DNA from: Dryas octopetala
Taxonomy: Eukaryota > Streptophyta > Magnoliopsida > Rosales > Rosaceae
Assembly (NCBI GenBank): GCA_963921425.1
Contig: OY992835.1
Coordinates: 2,480,001 to 2,544,000 of the forward strand
DNA: 64,000 nt
Reading direction: 5' to 3'
The position numbers and the translations under genes were made by a program. The notes under the pieces are model-generated. The model made no database searches. It was given only the letters and a program-made list of their open reading frames with translations, and was not told the origin of the DNA. Of this stretch, positions 23,380 to 32,800 are shown in pieces; the stretch's first letter is position 1, and each line of letters opens with the position of its first letter.

Positions 23380-23590
23380 CGTATGACCAGGATTGCATGC
23401 ACGTGCTGATTTTATTCGCACGTGTGTATGGCCAGGATATTGCCTGCACATGTTGGATTTACTCCACGCGTGTGTATGGCCAGGATATTGCCTGCACGTG
23501 TTGGATTTACTCCACGCGTGTGTATGGCCAGGATATTGTCTGCCTGTGCGATGCAGGAATTCCGCACGGGTGTATGGCCAGGTTATTCAG
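23380..23590 (+). repeat. Minisatellite inside LTR copy d, about 48-bp unit
   Basis: Four units with GTGTATGGCCAGGATATT followed by GCCTGCACGTG-like and TTGGATTTACTCCACGC segments. Two middle units are nearly identical. Translation repeats every 16 residues, hence 48 bp. The nested Gypsy element is inserted 8 bp beyond the last unit. Confidence 0.8.
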
Positions 23591-23597
23591 GGTATAT

Positions 23598-24040
23598 TGA
23601 TCCAAAACTTCTAGGCGATAGAACGATAAATTCCTAATCAATAGGAACAAGGAGTCGTTGCTTCTCTTTGGAAGCAGACTTCCTTAGAACGAGAGGAAAC
23701 TAAAGATAAAATAAAGAAACAAAAAGAAGAAGAAGCTTTAGGAACTGCTTGATTTATTTGATTGAATAACTTGAGTTTATATACAAGTTCTGATAGCTAA
23801 AAATAAATAACTAAAATTAACAAATGAACTTAAACCATAAAATATGAATGGTTTAAATTCTTAATTAATATAAACCTTTCAATTCTAATGGTTTAGAACG
23901 GAATGTTTTAAACCATTAGTTTTAATGGTTTTAATTAATTAATTAATATAATTTTAAATATATAATATAATATAAATAATTATATTATAAATTATATTAT
24001 ATTATATATTTTATATAATACGTAAGATCCTCCTGGATCA
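23598..24040 (-). repeat. 3' LTR of the chromovirus element
   Basis: 443 bp, TGATCC...GGATCA. It pairs with 28,668-29,098 and has 12 bp more in the AT-rich segment near 23,985-24,000. Confidence 0.93.
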
Positions 24041-24054
24041 TGGCTCCCCCATTT
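24041..24054 (-). other. Polypurine tract of the chromovirus element
   Basis: Minus strand reads AAATGGGGGAGCCA directly before the 3' LTR, the usual primer for plus-strand DNA synthesis. Confidence 0.8.
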
Positions 24055-24078
24055 AAGAACCTTGAGCTCCTACTCAAG

Positions 24079-25884
24079 TTAAATGGTGAGATGTGGGAAC
24101 TCCTGAGTTGCCTTGTCTCGTATATACCACTTCGATTTGCTGGGAAGTTGACCTTTCCTGCCAATGCGAAAATACTCATACTTTCTATGTCGGGTCTCAT
24201 TAACCTTCTTCTCTAAGATGCAATCTTCCGTTAGAGGGTCTTCTCGTTCCATCCTCAAGTCATCGATTGATGGGAGACGAGTGTCTTCGTCGGGGCAATC
24301 ATCTAGTAGAGATGGTTCGAAGAGCTTCAAATTCTAGGCATTGATGACCGAGTACATATGCATGTATGGTGGTAAGTCAAGCTGGAAGGCGTTATCACCA
24401 ATTTGCTTGATGATCTTGAATGGTCCATAACGAATAGGCTTGAGCTTCTTGCCTTCTCCAGTTAACCGCTCTTTTCCAAGGTGTAACCATACTAGGTCAC
24501 CATCCGTAAAGTTACATGGCACACGATGCTTATCATGGCGAGCTTTATATCGTTGTTGAGATCGTTGCAATTGTGCCTCTACCTCTTTATGGATCTTACT
24601 CACTTGTTCGAGAAATCTCTGTGCTCGAACATGTTCTTCTTCTTCCTTTCCACTCAATTGCTTGTCACTCGTAGTGAATGCCAAGTCGAAAGGACTTTGA
24701 GGTAAGTATCCTAAACAAACCTCAAATGGAGATTTCAGTGTGGAGACATGAATTGCTCGATTAAAAGCAAACTGTAAGTAAGGAAGACTTTCATCCCAAG
24801 TTTTTGGATGCTTGGAATTATAACCCCTTAACAAATGCACCATAGTCCGGTTAACAACCTCTGTTTGACCATCGGTCTGTGGATGAAAAGCAGTGCTCCG
24901 CTTCAACCTGGTATCCATCATTCCCCATAAGAACCTCCAAAAATGTCCTAGGAATCGACTATCTCTGTCAGAAATAATTGATGTAGGTAGACCAAAATGT
25001 TTCCAAACATGTTGAAAAAACAACTTAGCTGTTCCTTCTCCAGTTATGGTCTTCTTACATGGAATGAGAATGACCATCTTGCTAAAACGATCCACCACCA
25101 CAAACAAGTAGTCATTTCCAGACTTAGTTTTAGGCAATCCACCAAGAAAATCCATCGAAATGCTCTCCCAAGGTCGGCTAGGTACTGGCAATGGTATATA
25201 CAATCCTAACTTCCTATTGGAGGGCTTCGATGTATTGCATAGAACACAACCTCGAATGTAACGAGAAACATCGAGATGCATCTTTGGCCAGAATACATAA
25301 CGACGAAGATTCAATAGAGTCTTCTCTACCCCAAAATGTCCTACTACTTTAGAAGTATGAGCCTCTCGAATCCAATGTAGTCTATCTCCATCTTCTGGAA
25401 TGCATAATTGTGTTCCTTTGTAAATCATTCCATCCTTCAGTTGATACTCACTAGTCTTTCCTTGTTGTAGCTTCGCATAAGTTGAGCTGAAATCAGCGTC
25501 TGTGTCATACCCTTTGGTGTACTCAGAATGAATAATTGGCTGGATTTTCATAGCCACCAGTAATGCGGAACTAACTGGTGTAGGTGGTCGAGATAACATA
25601 TCTGCCAACTTGTTAGTCACTCCTTTCTTGTACTTGATCACAATGTTGAATTGTTGGAGGTAAGACATCCATTTCATATGGCGAGCTTGCTGCAACTTTG
25701 ACTGTGTAGTAAAAAACTGAAGAGGCTTGTGATCTGAGTGAACTACGACTTCCTTTCCTAACAAGTAAGCTCTCCAATGCTTCACTGATTGGTGTAATGC
25801 ATAAAGCTCTTTGTCATAAGTTGGATAGTTCAAAACTGGTCCACTGAACATCTCAGAATGGTATGCAACAGGCTTCCCATCTTA
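24079..25884 (-). pseudogene. pol: RNase H end, integrase and chromodomain of the Gypsy element
   Basis: The open frame 24,334-25,851 begins in RNase H (NYPTYDKELYALHQSVKHWRAYLLG). The integrase follows with the zinc-binding H-H-C-C segment (HFGVEKTLLNLRRYVFW, CVLC), the catalytic core (SMDFLGGLPKT, IISDRDSRF, TDGQTEVVNR) and the C-terminal DNA-binding region (YGPFKIIKQIGDNAFQLDLP). A stop at 24,334-24,336 cuts off a tail that continues open to 24,079 and contains EDCILEKKVNETRHRKYEYF, a diverged chromodomain. Chromovirus integrases use this domain to direct insertion into chromatin. Another stop at 25,882-25,884 separates this part from the upstream RT frame. Confidence 0.88.
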
Positions 25885-27669
25885 GAACAAAATGGCTCCC
25901 ATGGCGTAGTTAGACGCATCTGCTTCTACCTCAAATGACTTCTGCAGATTCGGTAGTGCTAACACTGGGGCCTCGGTAATCTTCCGTTTTAACAACTGAA
26001 AAGATTCCTCATGTTTGTTTGACCATTCAAATTTTGAATTGGCCTTTGTAAGGGAGTGCAAAGGTCCTGCAATTTGTGAGAAGTGTCGAATAAACTTCCG
26101 CAAATATTGGCATGCACCAATAAAGCTCCGAACTTCAGTCACTGAACGGGGTGTAGGCCATTGAGAGATAACTTGTACTTTCTCTGGATCCACCTTCAGT
26201 TCTCCTGTACCAACAATGAACCCCAAGTATACAAGATGTTGCTTCCCAAATTCACACTTCTTACCGTTCAACTGTAGTTGATTTGTTTGTAACACCTCCA
26301 AAACCTTAACAATATGACGAAGATGATCCTCCCAAGTGATACTGAATATCAGTATGTCATCCAAGTAAACAATGACAAAATCGTCAATGAAAGGACGAAG
26401 GACCTCATTCATCAATCGCATGAAAGTGGCTGGAGCATTGCATAATCCGAATGACATAACCATCCACTCAAACAATCCCTGCTTCGTCTTGAAAGCAGTC
26501 TTCCAAGTGTCTTCTTCATGGATGCGAACTTGGTGATAGCCAGATTTGAGATCAAGCTTTGTAAAGTAGTGAGCACTGTGTAGTTGGTCTAACAGATCAT
26601 CAATCCTCGGTAGTGGATACCGATTCTTAATGGTTATTTTATTTAGTGCCCTATAATCAACACACATGCGCCATCCTCCATCTTTCTTGGGCACAAGTAA
26701 GACTGGTGAACCGCATGGTGAACAGCTAGGCCGAATGACTCCTTGTTCAAGAAGTCCTTGAACTTGCCTCTTGATCTCTTCAGATTCTGTCAGAGAAGTG
26801 CGATACAAACCCAGGTTTGGTAGTGGTGAATCTCCTACCAAATGGATTTCATGTTCAACAGTTCTCCGCGGTGGCAATCCTTGCACATCCTGGAATAAGT
26901 CCTTGAATTCCTCCTGTAATTTCCCGATATCGGAATATTGTGAAGGTGATAACATCAATGTTGATAGTGTCATAGCTCCCGAACTTAGCTCCTGGGGTCG
27001 AATCATTAATAAAACAAATCGCCCACATGAATTGACCAATCTCTTGGCCTGGGATGCTGTTAACAAACTATCTGTAGTTTGCGCCTTGCAAGAGTTGATG
27101 TGAAATTCCTTCCCATCTTTAACAAGACGATACTTGCGAAGCCTCCTGTAGTGAATGGCATCCCGGTCCCATAGATACGGACTACCTAATATAACTTGGC
27201 ATACGTCCAATGGAACCACTTCACATGTCACCTCATCAATGTATCGATTGGAGATTGCAAATTTGAAGGTACATTGCTTTGTGATCTGCATGTCAATGTC
27301 CTTTTGAATCCACCCAAGTGGATAAGGCCTAGGGTGAGGTGTAGTTTCTAAGCCCACCTTTCTCACTAAAGCCTCTGAAATCAGGTTCTTCTGACTTCCT
27401 GGATCAATAATTGCCTGCACAACACTTTGCTTTACTTGAATGTTCACGTAGAAAAGCTCTTCTCGGTTGTGGGGATCTCCAATATCTGTGGGTTTTGTCA
27501 TTAGGGCAAGCGTAGCATCAGGTTGCTTCAACTCTGGAAGTTCTTCTGCCTGTTGCATAGTCAAGGTAGCCTTTCTGTCATTTCTCCCCTGGTTATTTCT
27601 CCGGTTCTTCGGTTGCAACTCAGGATGGATATCCAGCACTTGTCTTTGACATGTCCACTGGTTCGACAA
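25882..27669 (-). CDS. pol: Protease, reverse transcriptase and start of RNase H of the Gypsy element
   Basis: 595 codons. Protease around residues 80-110 with QAIIDPGSQKNLIS (D-P-G-S in place of the common D-S/T-G). RT follows with GVIRPSCSPCGSPVLLVPKK, WRMCVDYRALNKITIKNRYPLP, and the catalytic YLDD at 26,356-26,367. RNase H starts after FEWSNKHEESFQLLKRKI and the frame stops at 25,882, a premature stop inside RNase H. It is in a different frame from gag and overlaps its 3' end by about 110 bp, so expression would require frameshifting or a fused ancestral frame. Confidence 0.9.
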   Translation of the reverse strand: MSNQWTCQRQVLDIHPELQPKNRRNNQGRNDRKATLTMQQAEELPELKQPDATLALMTKPTDIGDPHNREELFYVNIQVKQSVVQAIIDPGSQKNLISEALVRKVGLETTPHPRPYPLGWIQKDIDMQITKQCTFKFAISNRYIDEVTCEVVPLDVCQVILGSPYLWDRDAIHYRRLRKYRLVKDGKEFHINSCKAQTTDSLLTASQAKRLVNSCGRFVLLMIRPQELSSGAMTLSTLMLSPSQYSDIGKLQEEFKDLFQDVQGLPPRRTVEHEIHLVGDSPLPNLGLYRTSLTESEEIKRQVQGLLEQGVIRPSCSPCGSPVLLVPKKDGGWRMCVDYRALNKITIKNRYPLPRIDDLLDQLHSAHYFTKLDLKSGYHQVRIHEEDTWKTAFKTKQGLFEWMVMSFGLCNAPATFMRLMNEVLRPFIDDFVIVYLDDILIFSITWEDHLRHIVKVLEVLQTNQLQLNGKKCEFGKQHLVYLGFIVGTGELKVDPEKVQVISQWPTPRSVTEVRSFIGACQYLRKFIRHFSQIAGPLHSLTKANSKFEWSNKHEESFQLLKRKITEAPVLALPNLQKSFEVEADASNYAMGAILF

Positions 27670-28625
27670 TGTTCACAGTAATTTTTCTGCGATGGACCGT
27701 CCTTGTTTTTCTTCCCTTTATTCTTCCAATCGGATTTGCTACTAGATTTATCATCTTTTTTGTCAATTCTTTTGTTTTTGGCCTCAATGGCGATGGCCTT
27801 TACTGTAGCTTCTTCAGTAGACTCTACGGTGAACAATTTTAGTTCTTTCCGTATATAGTCGGCTAGACCTCCGGTATACTTCATGAATACATCGTAGTCA
27901 TTGACATCGATATCCAAAACCATAGCTTGGTTATGGAACTCAGTTGTATACTCTTGTACTGTCTGCCCGAATCTTTGTTTGAAATGTTGCCACCTGTACC
28001 ACCTCTCTTCTTCATAGCCAACTGGATAGAATTGTGTTCTCAGTAGCATCTTGAATTTCTTCCAAGTCAAGTCTGATACATTGTGTCGTCTTTGGTAAGA
28101 CCTCCACCATGTAAGGGCATGACTTGTAAGTTTCAAGCTTGCAATTTTTATTTTCTGAGAATTACAATACTTATACACTGTGTAATAAGTTTCTAATGTG
28201 TCAATCCAATTGTCTAATTTTTCAGCATCAACGTCACCTCTATACGCAGGGATATCAACCTTAAAATCAATTTTTAAGGTATCTACGGGATTTTTGTACT
28301 TACCCGTTTCGTCTTGGTTATCCCCTGTGTTAGGGTTGGCATCGTCTTCTTCTTCGCTCTCCTCGTCATCCTTCTTCTTAAGATATTTCTCCTTAGAAGT
28401 GGATGCCTGTGTGGAAATTAAATTTTCCACAAGCTTAGAAATCGATGCTGATAAAGTTTCCACTTGTTTCTCTAATTTGGTGATTCGTTCACCGTCACCA
28501 ATTGGTGTTTCGCTCAAGTTTTCTCCAGTCATGGTGCTTCTCTTGGACTTTGGTCTTCTATGGACAATCAAAGGACCTATAAGTTCTTCACCAGAAGCTT
28601 TGCGTCGACCGCGAGTTAGGACCAT
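27561..28625 (-). CDS. gag: Gag of the chromovirus Gypsy element
   Basis: 354 codons beginning MVLTRGRRK, shortly downstream of the PBS. There is a coiled-coil-like region at about residues 45-75, an acidic Glu/Asp stretch, then the retrotransposon Gag core (IDFKVDIPAYRGDVDAEKLD, ALTWWRSYQRRHN, QTVQEYTTEFHNQAM). A Lys-rich segment ends in a CCHC zinc knuckle CEHCRTSGHVKDKC near residues 315-330. It forms the particle and binds genomic RNA. The frame appears intact up to the overlap with pol. The start is chosen as the first ATG after the PBS. Confidence 0.9.
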   Translation of the reverse strand: MVLTRGRRKASGEELIGPLIVHRRPKSKRSTMTGENLSETPIGDGERITKLEKQVETLSASISKLVENLISTQASTSKEKYLKKKDDEESEEEDDANPNTGDNQDETGKYKNPVDTLKIDFKVDIPAYRGDVDAEKLDNWIDTLETYYTVYKYCNSQKIKIASLKLTSHALTWWRSYQRRHNVSDLTWKKFKMLLRTQFYPVGYEEERWYRWQHFKQRFGQTVQEYTTEFHNQAMVLDIDVNDYDVFMKYTGGLADYIRKELKLFTVESTEEATVKAIAIEAKNKRIDKKDDKSSSKSDWKNKGKKNKDGPSQKNYCEHCRTSGHVKDKCWISILSCNRRTGEITRGEMTERLP

Positions 28626-28655
28626 AAACCACCGTCGCCCTCTCGGATCTATTGC

Positions 28656-28667
28656 TCTGATACCACT
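28656..28667 (-). other. Primer-binding site, initiator tRNA-Met type
   Basis: Minus strand reads TGGTATCAGAGC within a few bases of the 5' LTR end, an exact match to the complement of the initiator tRNA-Met 3' end used by many plant LTR elements. Confidence 0.9.
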
Positions 28668-29098
28668 TGATCCAAAACTTCTAGGCGATAGAACGATAAA
28701 TTCCTAATCAATAGGAACAAGGAGTCATTGCTTCTCTTTGGAAGCGGACTTCCTTAGAACGAGAGGAAACTAAAGATAAAATAAAGAAACAAAAAGAAGA
28801 AGAAGCTTTAGGAACTGCTTGATTTATTTGATTGAATAACTTGAGTTTATATACAAGTTCTGATAGCTAAAAATAAATAACTAAAATTAACAAATGAACT
28901 TAAACCATAAAATATGAATGGTTTAAATTCTTAATTAATATAAACCTTTCAATTCTAATGGTTTAGAACGGAATGTTTTAAACCATTAGTTTTAATGGTT
29001 TTAATTAATTAATTAATATAATTTTAAATATATAATATAATATAAATAATTATATTATATTATATATTTTATATAATACGTAAGATCCTCCTGGATCA
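28668..29098 (-). repeat. 5' LTR of the chromovirus element
   Basis: 431 bp, TGATCC...GGATCA. Partner of 23,598-24,040. Confidence 0.93.
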
Positions 29099-29813
29099 TA
29101 TATAGCATGGTGGAAAATAAATTTGGTTATTTTAAGAGAATATTAAATATGATTTTAAGTGAAGGATTCTTTTGAACTCTATCAAGGTTGTTACGATGTT
29201 TTACAGTTCGTTGTTTTAAGAAATTGTTAATTTGAGAAAGTATATATTGTTTTATGGAATTTCTTAAGTTAAGTAAACTTTATGGTTTTAAAACTGGGGG
29301 ATTTCAGAGAGTGACGTGAGGTCTTGGTGCTAAATGTGGGTTTGAAGGATTTTTCTGAAACAGAAAGTTTATTTTCGTTGCTATTAAACTGTCCACTCAC
29401 TGAGTTGTCTCACGGTTTTCTTGTTTTGTCTTAAATTGTTTTTTCCCCCAGGTAGTAGCTTTGGTGGAGGTCGAGCCAAACACGTCGAGGCAGTTACATC
29501 CATCTCTCAAGTCGGACCGTGTAGGCGCCAGTCAATATTCTTGTAAAAATTCCATGTATTAGGGTAGTGGCTCTGATGATTCACACTTAAAATTTTTAGA
29601 TGGTTTTTCTTTAAAATTGTTGGGTCTGAGACCCTATTTGGTTGTGGTAGAGGTGGTTGATATGTTAGAAGTGCTTTTTAACAGGTCTGGAAATTCTGGG
29701 TTAGTCCATTTTCAGGGGAGGTTCTGCCGAATTTTTGGTAGGATTTTCCTTGATTTTGGATTCCCGCAGGATCCCTCCGGGTTTCAGGGTGGAATCTGGG
29801 GGCGGTCCTGTCA

Positions 29814-30700
29814 ATTTAAACAGATTTCTTTCTTTTCTCTTTGTGTTTTTTCCATAACTTCTGTTATTTGCTTACTCTTTGTGAGCACAAACAATTCCTT
29901 AGTAATTTTCTCATTCCTCTATTTGGTTATTGAGATACACAAACAACTAGAGGAACATCAAAATTCTGAACTAAATTTTATGATTTTAATCAAAAACACT
30001 ATTGATATGGTTTTTTCTTGATATAAATACCAAAAGTACAAGGAAAAAGCTAAGGTCAGTGAGCCTTTCGCAGTTCCAGCCTAATGAATTAGAGTTATCT
30101 CCCTCTTCCTCTTCTGTCATTCATTTTGTGTTGGTGTTTGCTATTTCTCATACCCACACTGATTATATATTATGTATGTTCTCTCTTAGGAATATGTTTG
30201 AGTAACAATAGCTGATGAGCCACTAAAGGCAGCTTTCAGGTTTGCATTTTCTCTTACGCTCCTCACTCCAGACGGTTATTTTTATTTGGCATTAAAATTG
30301 GATGTTTTGGAAGTTGAACTTTGATGATTTTGACTGATTCTTTGTGGAGTACTTGATTTGAATATTTTGTATGTTCTGTTCACGTTCTTTCTGTTTTTCA
30401 GTTTTCACTCTCACGCTCTTTGCTGGGTGTTTCTTTTTCTCTTTTTTCTTTCTATGTTGTTCTCTCTCTCTCTCGCACCCTCTTTCTCTCTCTCTTTTCT
30501 TATTTGATTTAACTTTGCTAATTTGGGGAGTGAGGTGGAAGAAATGGGACGGTTGTCTCGATCTCAGATATTTATGTGGAAAGTGAGATAAAGAAGCAAT
30601 GTCTACAACCACCATCTATTAGGTTAATTGATTATTAGCTTCAACCCGTTTAAATGAACCATAACGATGAGTCTTCCTATATGGTGGTATATGTTACCAT
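29814..30700. other. Non-coding host-like stretch
   Basis: T-rich sequence with a (TC)n-rich patch at 30,450-30,500. At 30,190-30,239 an exon-like stretch (VTIADEPLKAAFR) lies between a TCTTAG acceptor and a GTTTGC donor but contains a stop on its 5' side. No gene is recognised. Confidence 0.3.
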
Positions 30701-31052
30701 TGTTGAGAGTAATGTAGAGCAATGTCCCACATCGAAAAACTAGAGCTTAGTATATGTGCTTATAAGTCATGGGCCTCTCCACCCATAGCCAATTGGTTTT
30801 GGGTTGGATGCTCTAATTCTATCATGGTATCAGAGCTTGGTTATCCGCGTGTAAGGCCAAACGGCCACACGTGCTCCCACGTCACCCAATACAATTTGCT
30901 CAAAAATCTCGCCACACATGCGGGGGCGTGTTGAGAGTAATGTGGATCAATGTCCCACATCGGAAAACTAGAGCTTAGTATATGTGCTTATAAGTCATGG
31001 GCCTCTCCACCCATTGCCAATTGGTTTTGGGTTGGATGCTCTAATTCTATCA
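30701..31052 (+). mobile_element. TRIM (miniature LTR retrotransposon)
   Basis: Two 124-bp terminal repeats (30,701-30,824 and 30,929-31,052) starting TGTTGAGAG and ending TCTATCA flank 104 bp. The internal part opens with TGGTATCAGAGC (iMet PBS) and closes with GCGGGGGCG (polypurine tract). ACCAT is duplicated on both sides (30,696-30,700 and 31,053-31,057). The repeats differ at only a handful of positions. It has no coding capacity and depends on proteins from other elements. Confidence 0.93.
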
Positions 31053-32300
31053 ACCATCTCTTAATAAGGAGGTGTTGGATTTAACTCTTAATGGTAATAT
31101 TCATTTTAGACTTTGAATGAGGAGGTATTGGATTTAACTGGGATAAATAATTTGAACTTCAGAGTGTAAATATGTTATTAGTCCTATTGTGTATGATTTT
31201 TTTATATCTACAAGAATGCGTATGATTTTTTTATATCTACAAGAATGCCCACAAAACTGATACCAATAAACACCAAATATACTAAACAATTTTGCAACCA
31301 ATAGTGGAGAATGAATATATATATATTAGAGATAGAGCCTAAAGGGGCACAGATGACAAGTGATAACTCAGTGAGGTGTGGAGTGTGGATCCCTGCTTCC
31401 ATGATTGATTAGATTCATGTGATTCGGATGGGTAACATATTGAGCTGCTTGATGGACTTCCATGAATCTCCTTTTTAAGGGAAGGATATTACAGAAAAGT
31501 AAATTTTCTGAAACTACTTCAGGTATTTAAACATTTAGGAGGGTTGTAGAGAATGTGTGTGCGCAAACATAGAGGAAGTTAAGGGTGAGAATAGAAAGCA
31601 TTGGGAATAATGAGAGTAGTGATAGGTCCAACTAGGAGATGAAAATGATGGACTTATAAAAAACAACAGTTAGTGAATAAAGGTTATGAAGTCCGCTGTG
31701 TACTGAATTTGCTAGATCTTCCTTACAAATAGGTCCCTTTATTTCTTGAATGAAAAAGGGCTCGATCAAAATGTATTTTTTTTATTCCTTGATTACAATG
31801 AAACACATACCAGAAACAATAGTTAGTTAATAAAGGTTTTGAAGTCTTCCCCATGTACGTGTTTCTATTATAATTTTTATATAAGTTGGAAAATTAAACC
31901 TCCTCTTGCTTTTAGTAAAAGGTTCACATTTTTCTAACAGTTACTGAATCAGAGAATTAGGCTTTCAGATTAAGTTCATCTTATCATTTTGTGCCTTTTC
32001 TATTAATTTTTTCTTGGGTACATATACTCCTCCAGGTTGGCATTTTTACCTACTTTATCCTCTCTCTAATATGATTTTTTGTATTTTTTTATAGGTTTAT
32101 CATTTGGTGATTTGGTCTATCTTTGATCAAATTGTTTGCTTAAATGCTCTACCACAAAATCAGATGTTCAGTGATGGAAACTCAAATGCTCTATTATTCA
32201 TGTCAGAAAGAATCAAAGAAAGGATAGACTTAGGGTTAGATGGGAGGTTGCAATGATCACAAATGATGAATGGACATGATAGAGGAATAAATATGGCATT
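31053..32300. other. Non-coding stretch
   Basis: AT-rich, with a local duplication of 'atgattttt ttatatctac aagaatg' near 31,192-31,246. No ORF is supported and no element boundary is recognised. Confidence 0.35.
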
Positions 32301-32494
32301 TTTAAGAGATGGAAAGGAAGAACAAGGAAAAGTATATTATAGACTTAGAGGTCTATAAACAGAAGAAAGAAAAGGAAGTTGCCAATCTCGGAAAAGAAGA
32401 GGAAGAGCTGATGAAACTACCAAAGAAGGAAACCTTGCAACTACTGAAAGGAGACAACATACAAAAAAGAAGAGGTGAGCAACCTCCGATCTAG
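32301..32494 (+). pseudogene. HMG-box protein fragment
   Basis: An open frame reads ERKNKEKYIIDLEVYKQKKEK, then a Glu/Lys-rich helix ending EEEELMKL and ETLQLLKG. This resembles the end of an HMG box and the following charged linker of plant multi-HMG-box proteins (HMGB6/HMGB13 type), chromatin proteins of the nucleus. Only about 60 residues remain and the box core is not recognisable upstream, so this is a gene fragment. It lies just left of the Copia-like LTR. Confidence 0.5.
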
Positions 32495-32553
32495 AGGCTG
32501 CTAAGGTCGCTGGCCTCCCTCCCCATCTAGTAGAGGGGGTGCGAAGATATATA

Positions 32554-32800
32554 TGTTAAAGAATAAAGAGAGAAAAGTAGAGAGAACATAAGAAAAAATT
32601 GGGGAGGAATCAGTATCTTTCTCATTCACATAAGGCCTCTATTTATAGGCTCTTGGATGACCTGGGATAGACCCTTAAGGTCTCCTATTTTACAATGAAT
32701 TGGACTCCTCTTAATTATCTATGCAATTGTTCTAGATAATACAGGAGATAAATATTAACAATGATAATGGACAGCCACATAATTAATGATATTTACAACA
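32554..32800 (-). repeat. 3' LTR of an old Copia-like element (element A)
   Basis: 247 bp, TGTTAAAG...TTTACAACA. On the minus strand it is preceded by a polypurine tract (CATCCAAAGGGGGG), so the element points leftward. Its end resembles the end of the LTR at 57,034. No matching second LTR is found in the window. Confidence 0.65.

Larger units (their letters stand above)
23598..29098 (-). mobile_element. Young chromovirus Ty3/Gypsy element
   Basis: Flanked by TATAT on both sides (23,593-23,597 and 29,099-29,103). LTRs at 23,598-24,040 and 28,668-29,098 are nearly identical: a few substitutions and one 12-bp indel in the AT-rich end. The minus-strand order is 5' LTR (right), iMet PBS, gag, protease-RT-RNase H, integrase, degenerate chromodomain, polypurine tract, 3' LTR (left). 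The element is 5.5 kb and coding-complete in content but has two in-frame stops in pol and a gag-pol frame change. High LTR similarity implies recent insertion. Confidence 0.92.
21370..29813 (+). mobile_element. Long LTR family, copy d: complete solo LTR, split by a Gypsy insertion
   Basis: Starts TGTAACAACCCGACCC and ends GGCGGTCCTGTCA, with ATTTA immediately on both sides (21,365-21,369 and 29,814-29,818). Removing the nested element (23,598-29,098 plus one TATAT) leaves about 2.9 kb, close to the 2,844 bp of copy e. TG...CA termini and a 5-bp TSD are those of an LTR left by LTR-LTR recombination. Inside are a (TC)n tract at 21,738-21,800 followed by a GC-rich stretch, the 'gagacgaccgtggctcgtgac' region at 22,730, a minisatellite at 23,380-23,590 and the 'cacgtcgaggca' block at 29,480. 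A complete non-autonomous element is the alternative. Confidence 0.75.

Noticed and set aside
28656..28667. TGGTATCAGAGC as part of a tRNA-Met gene
   Set aside because: It is the retrotransposon primer-binding site; no tRNA body surrounds it. The same holds at 30,825.
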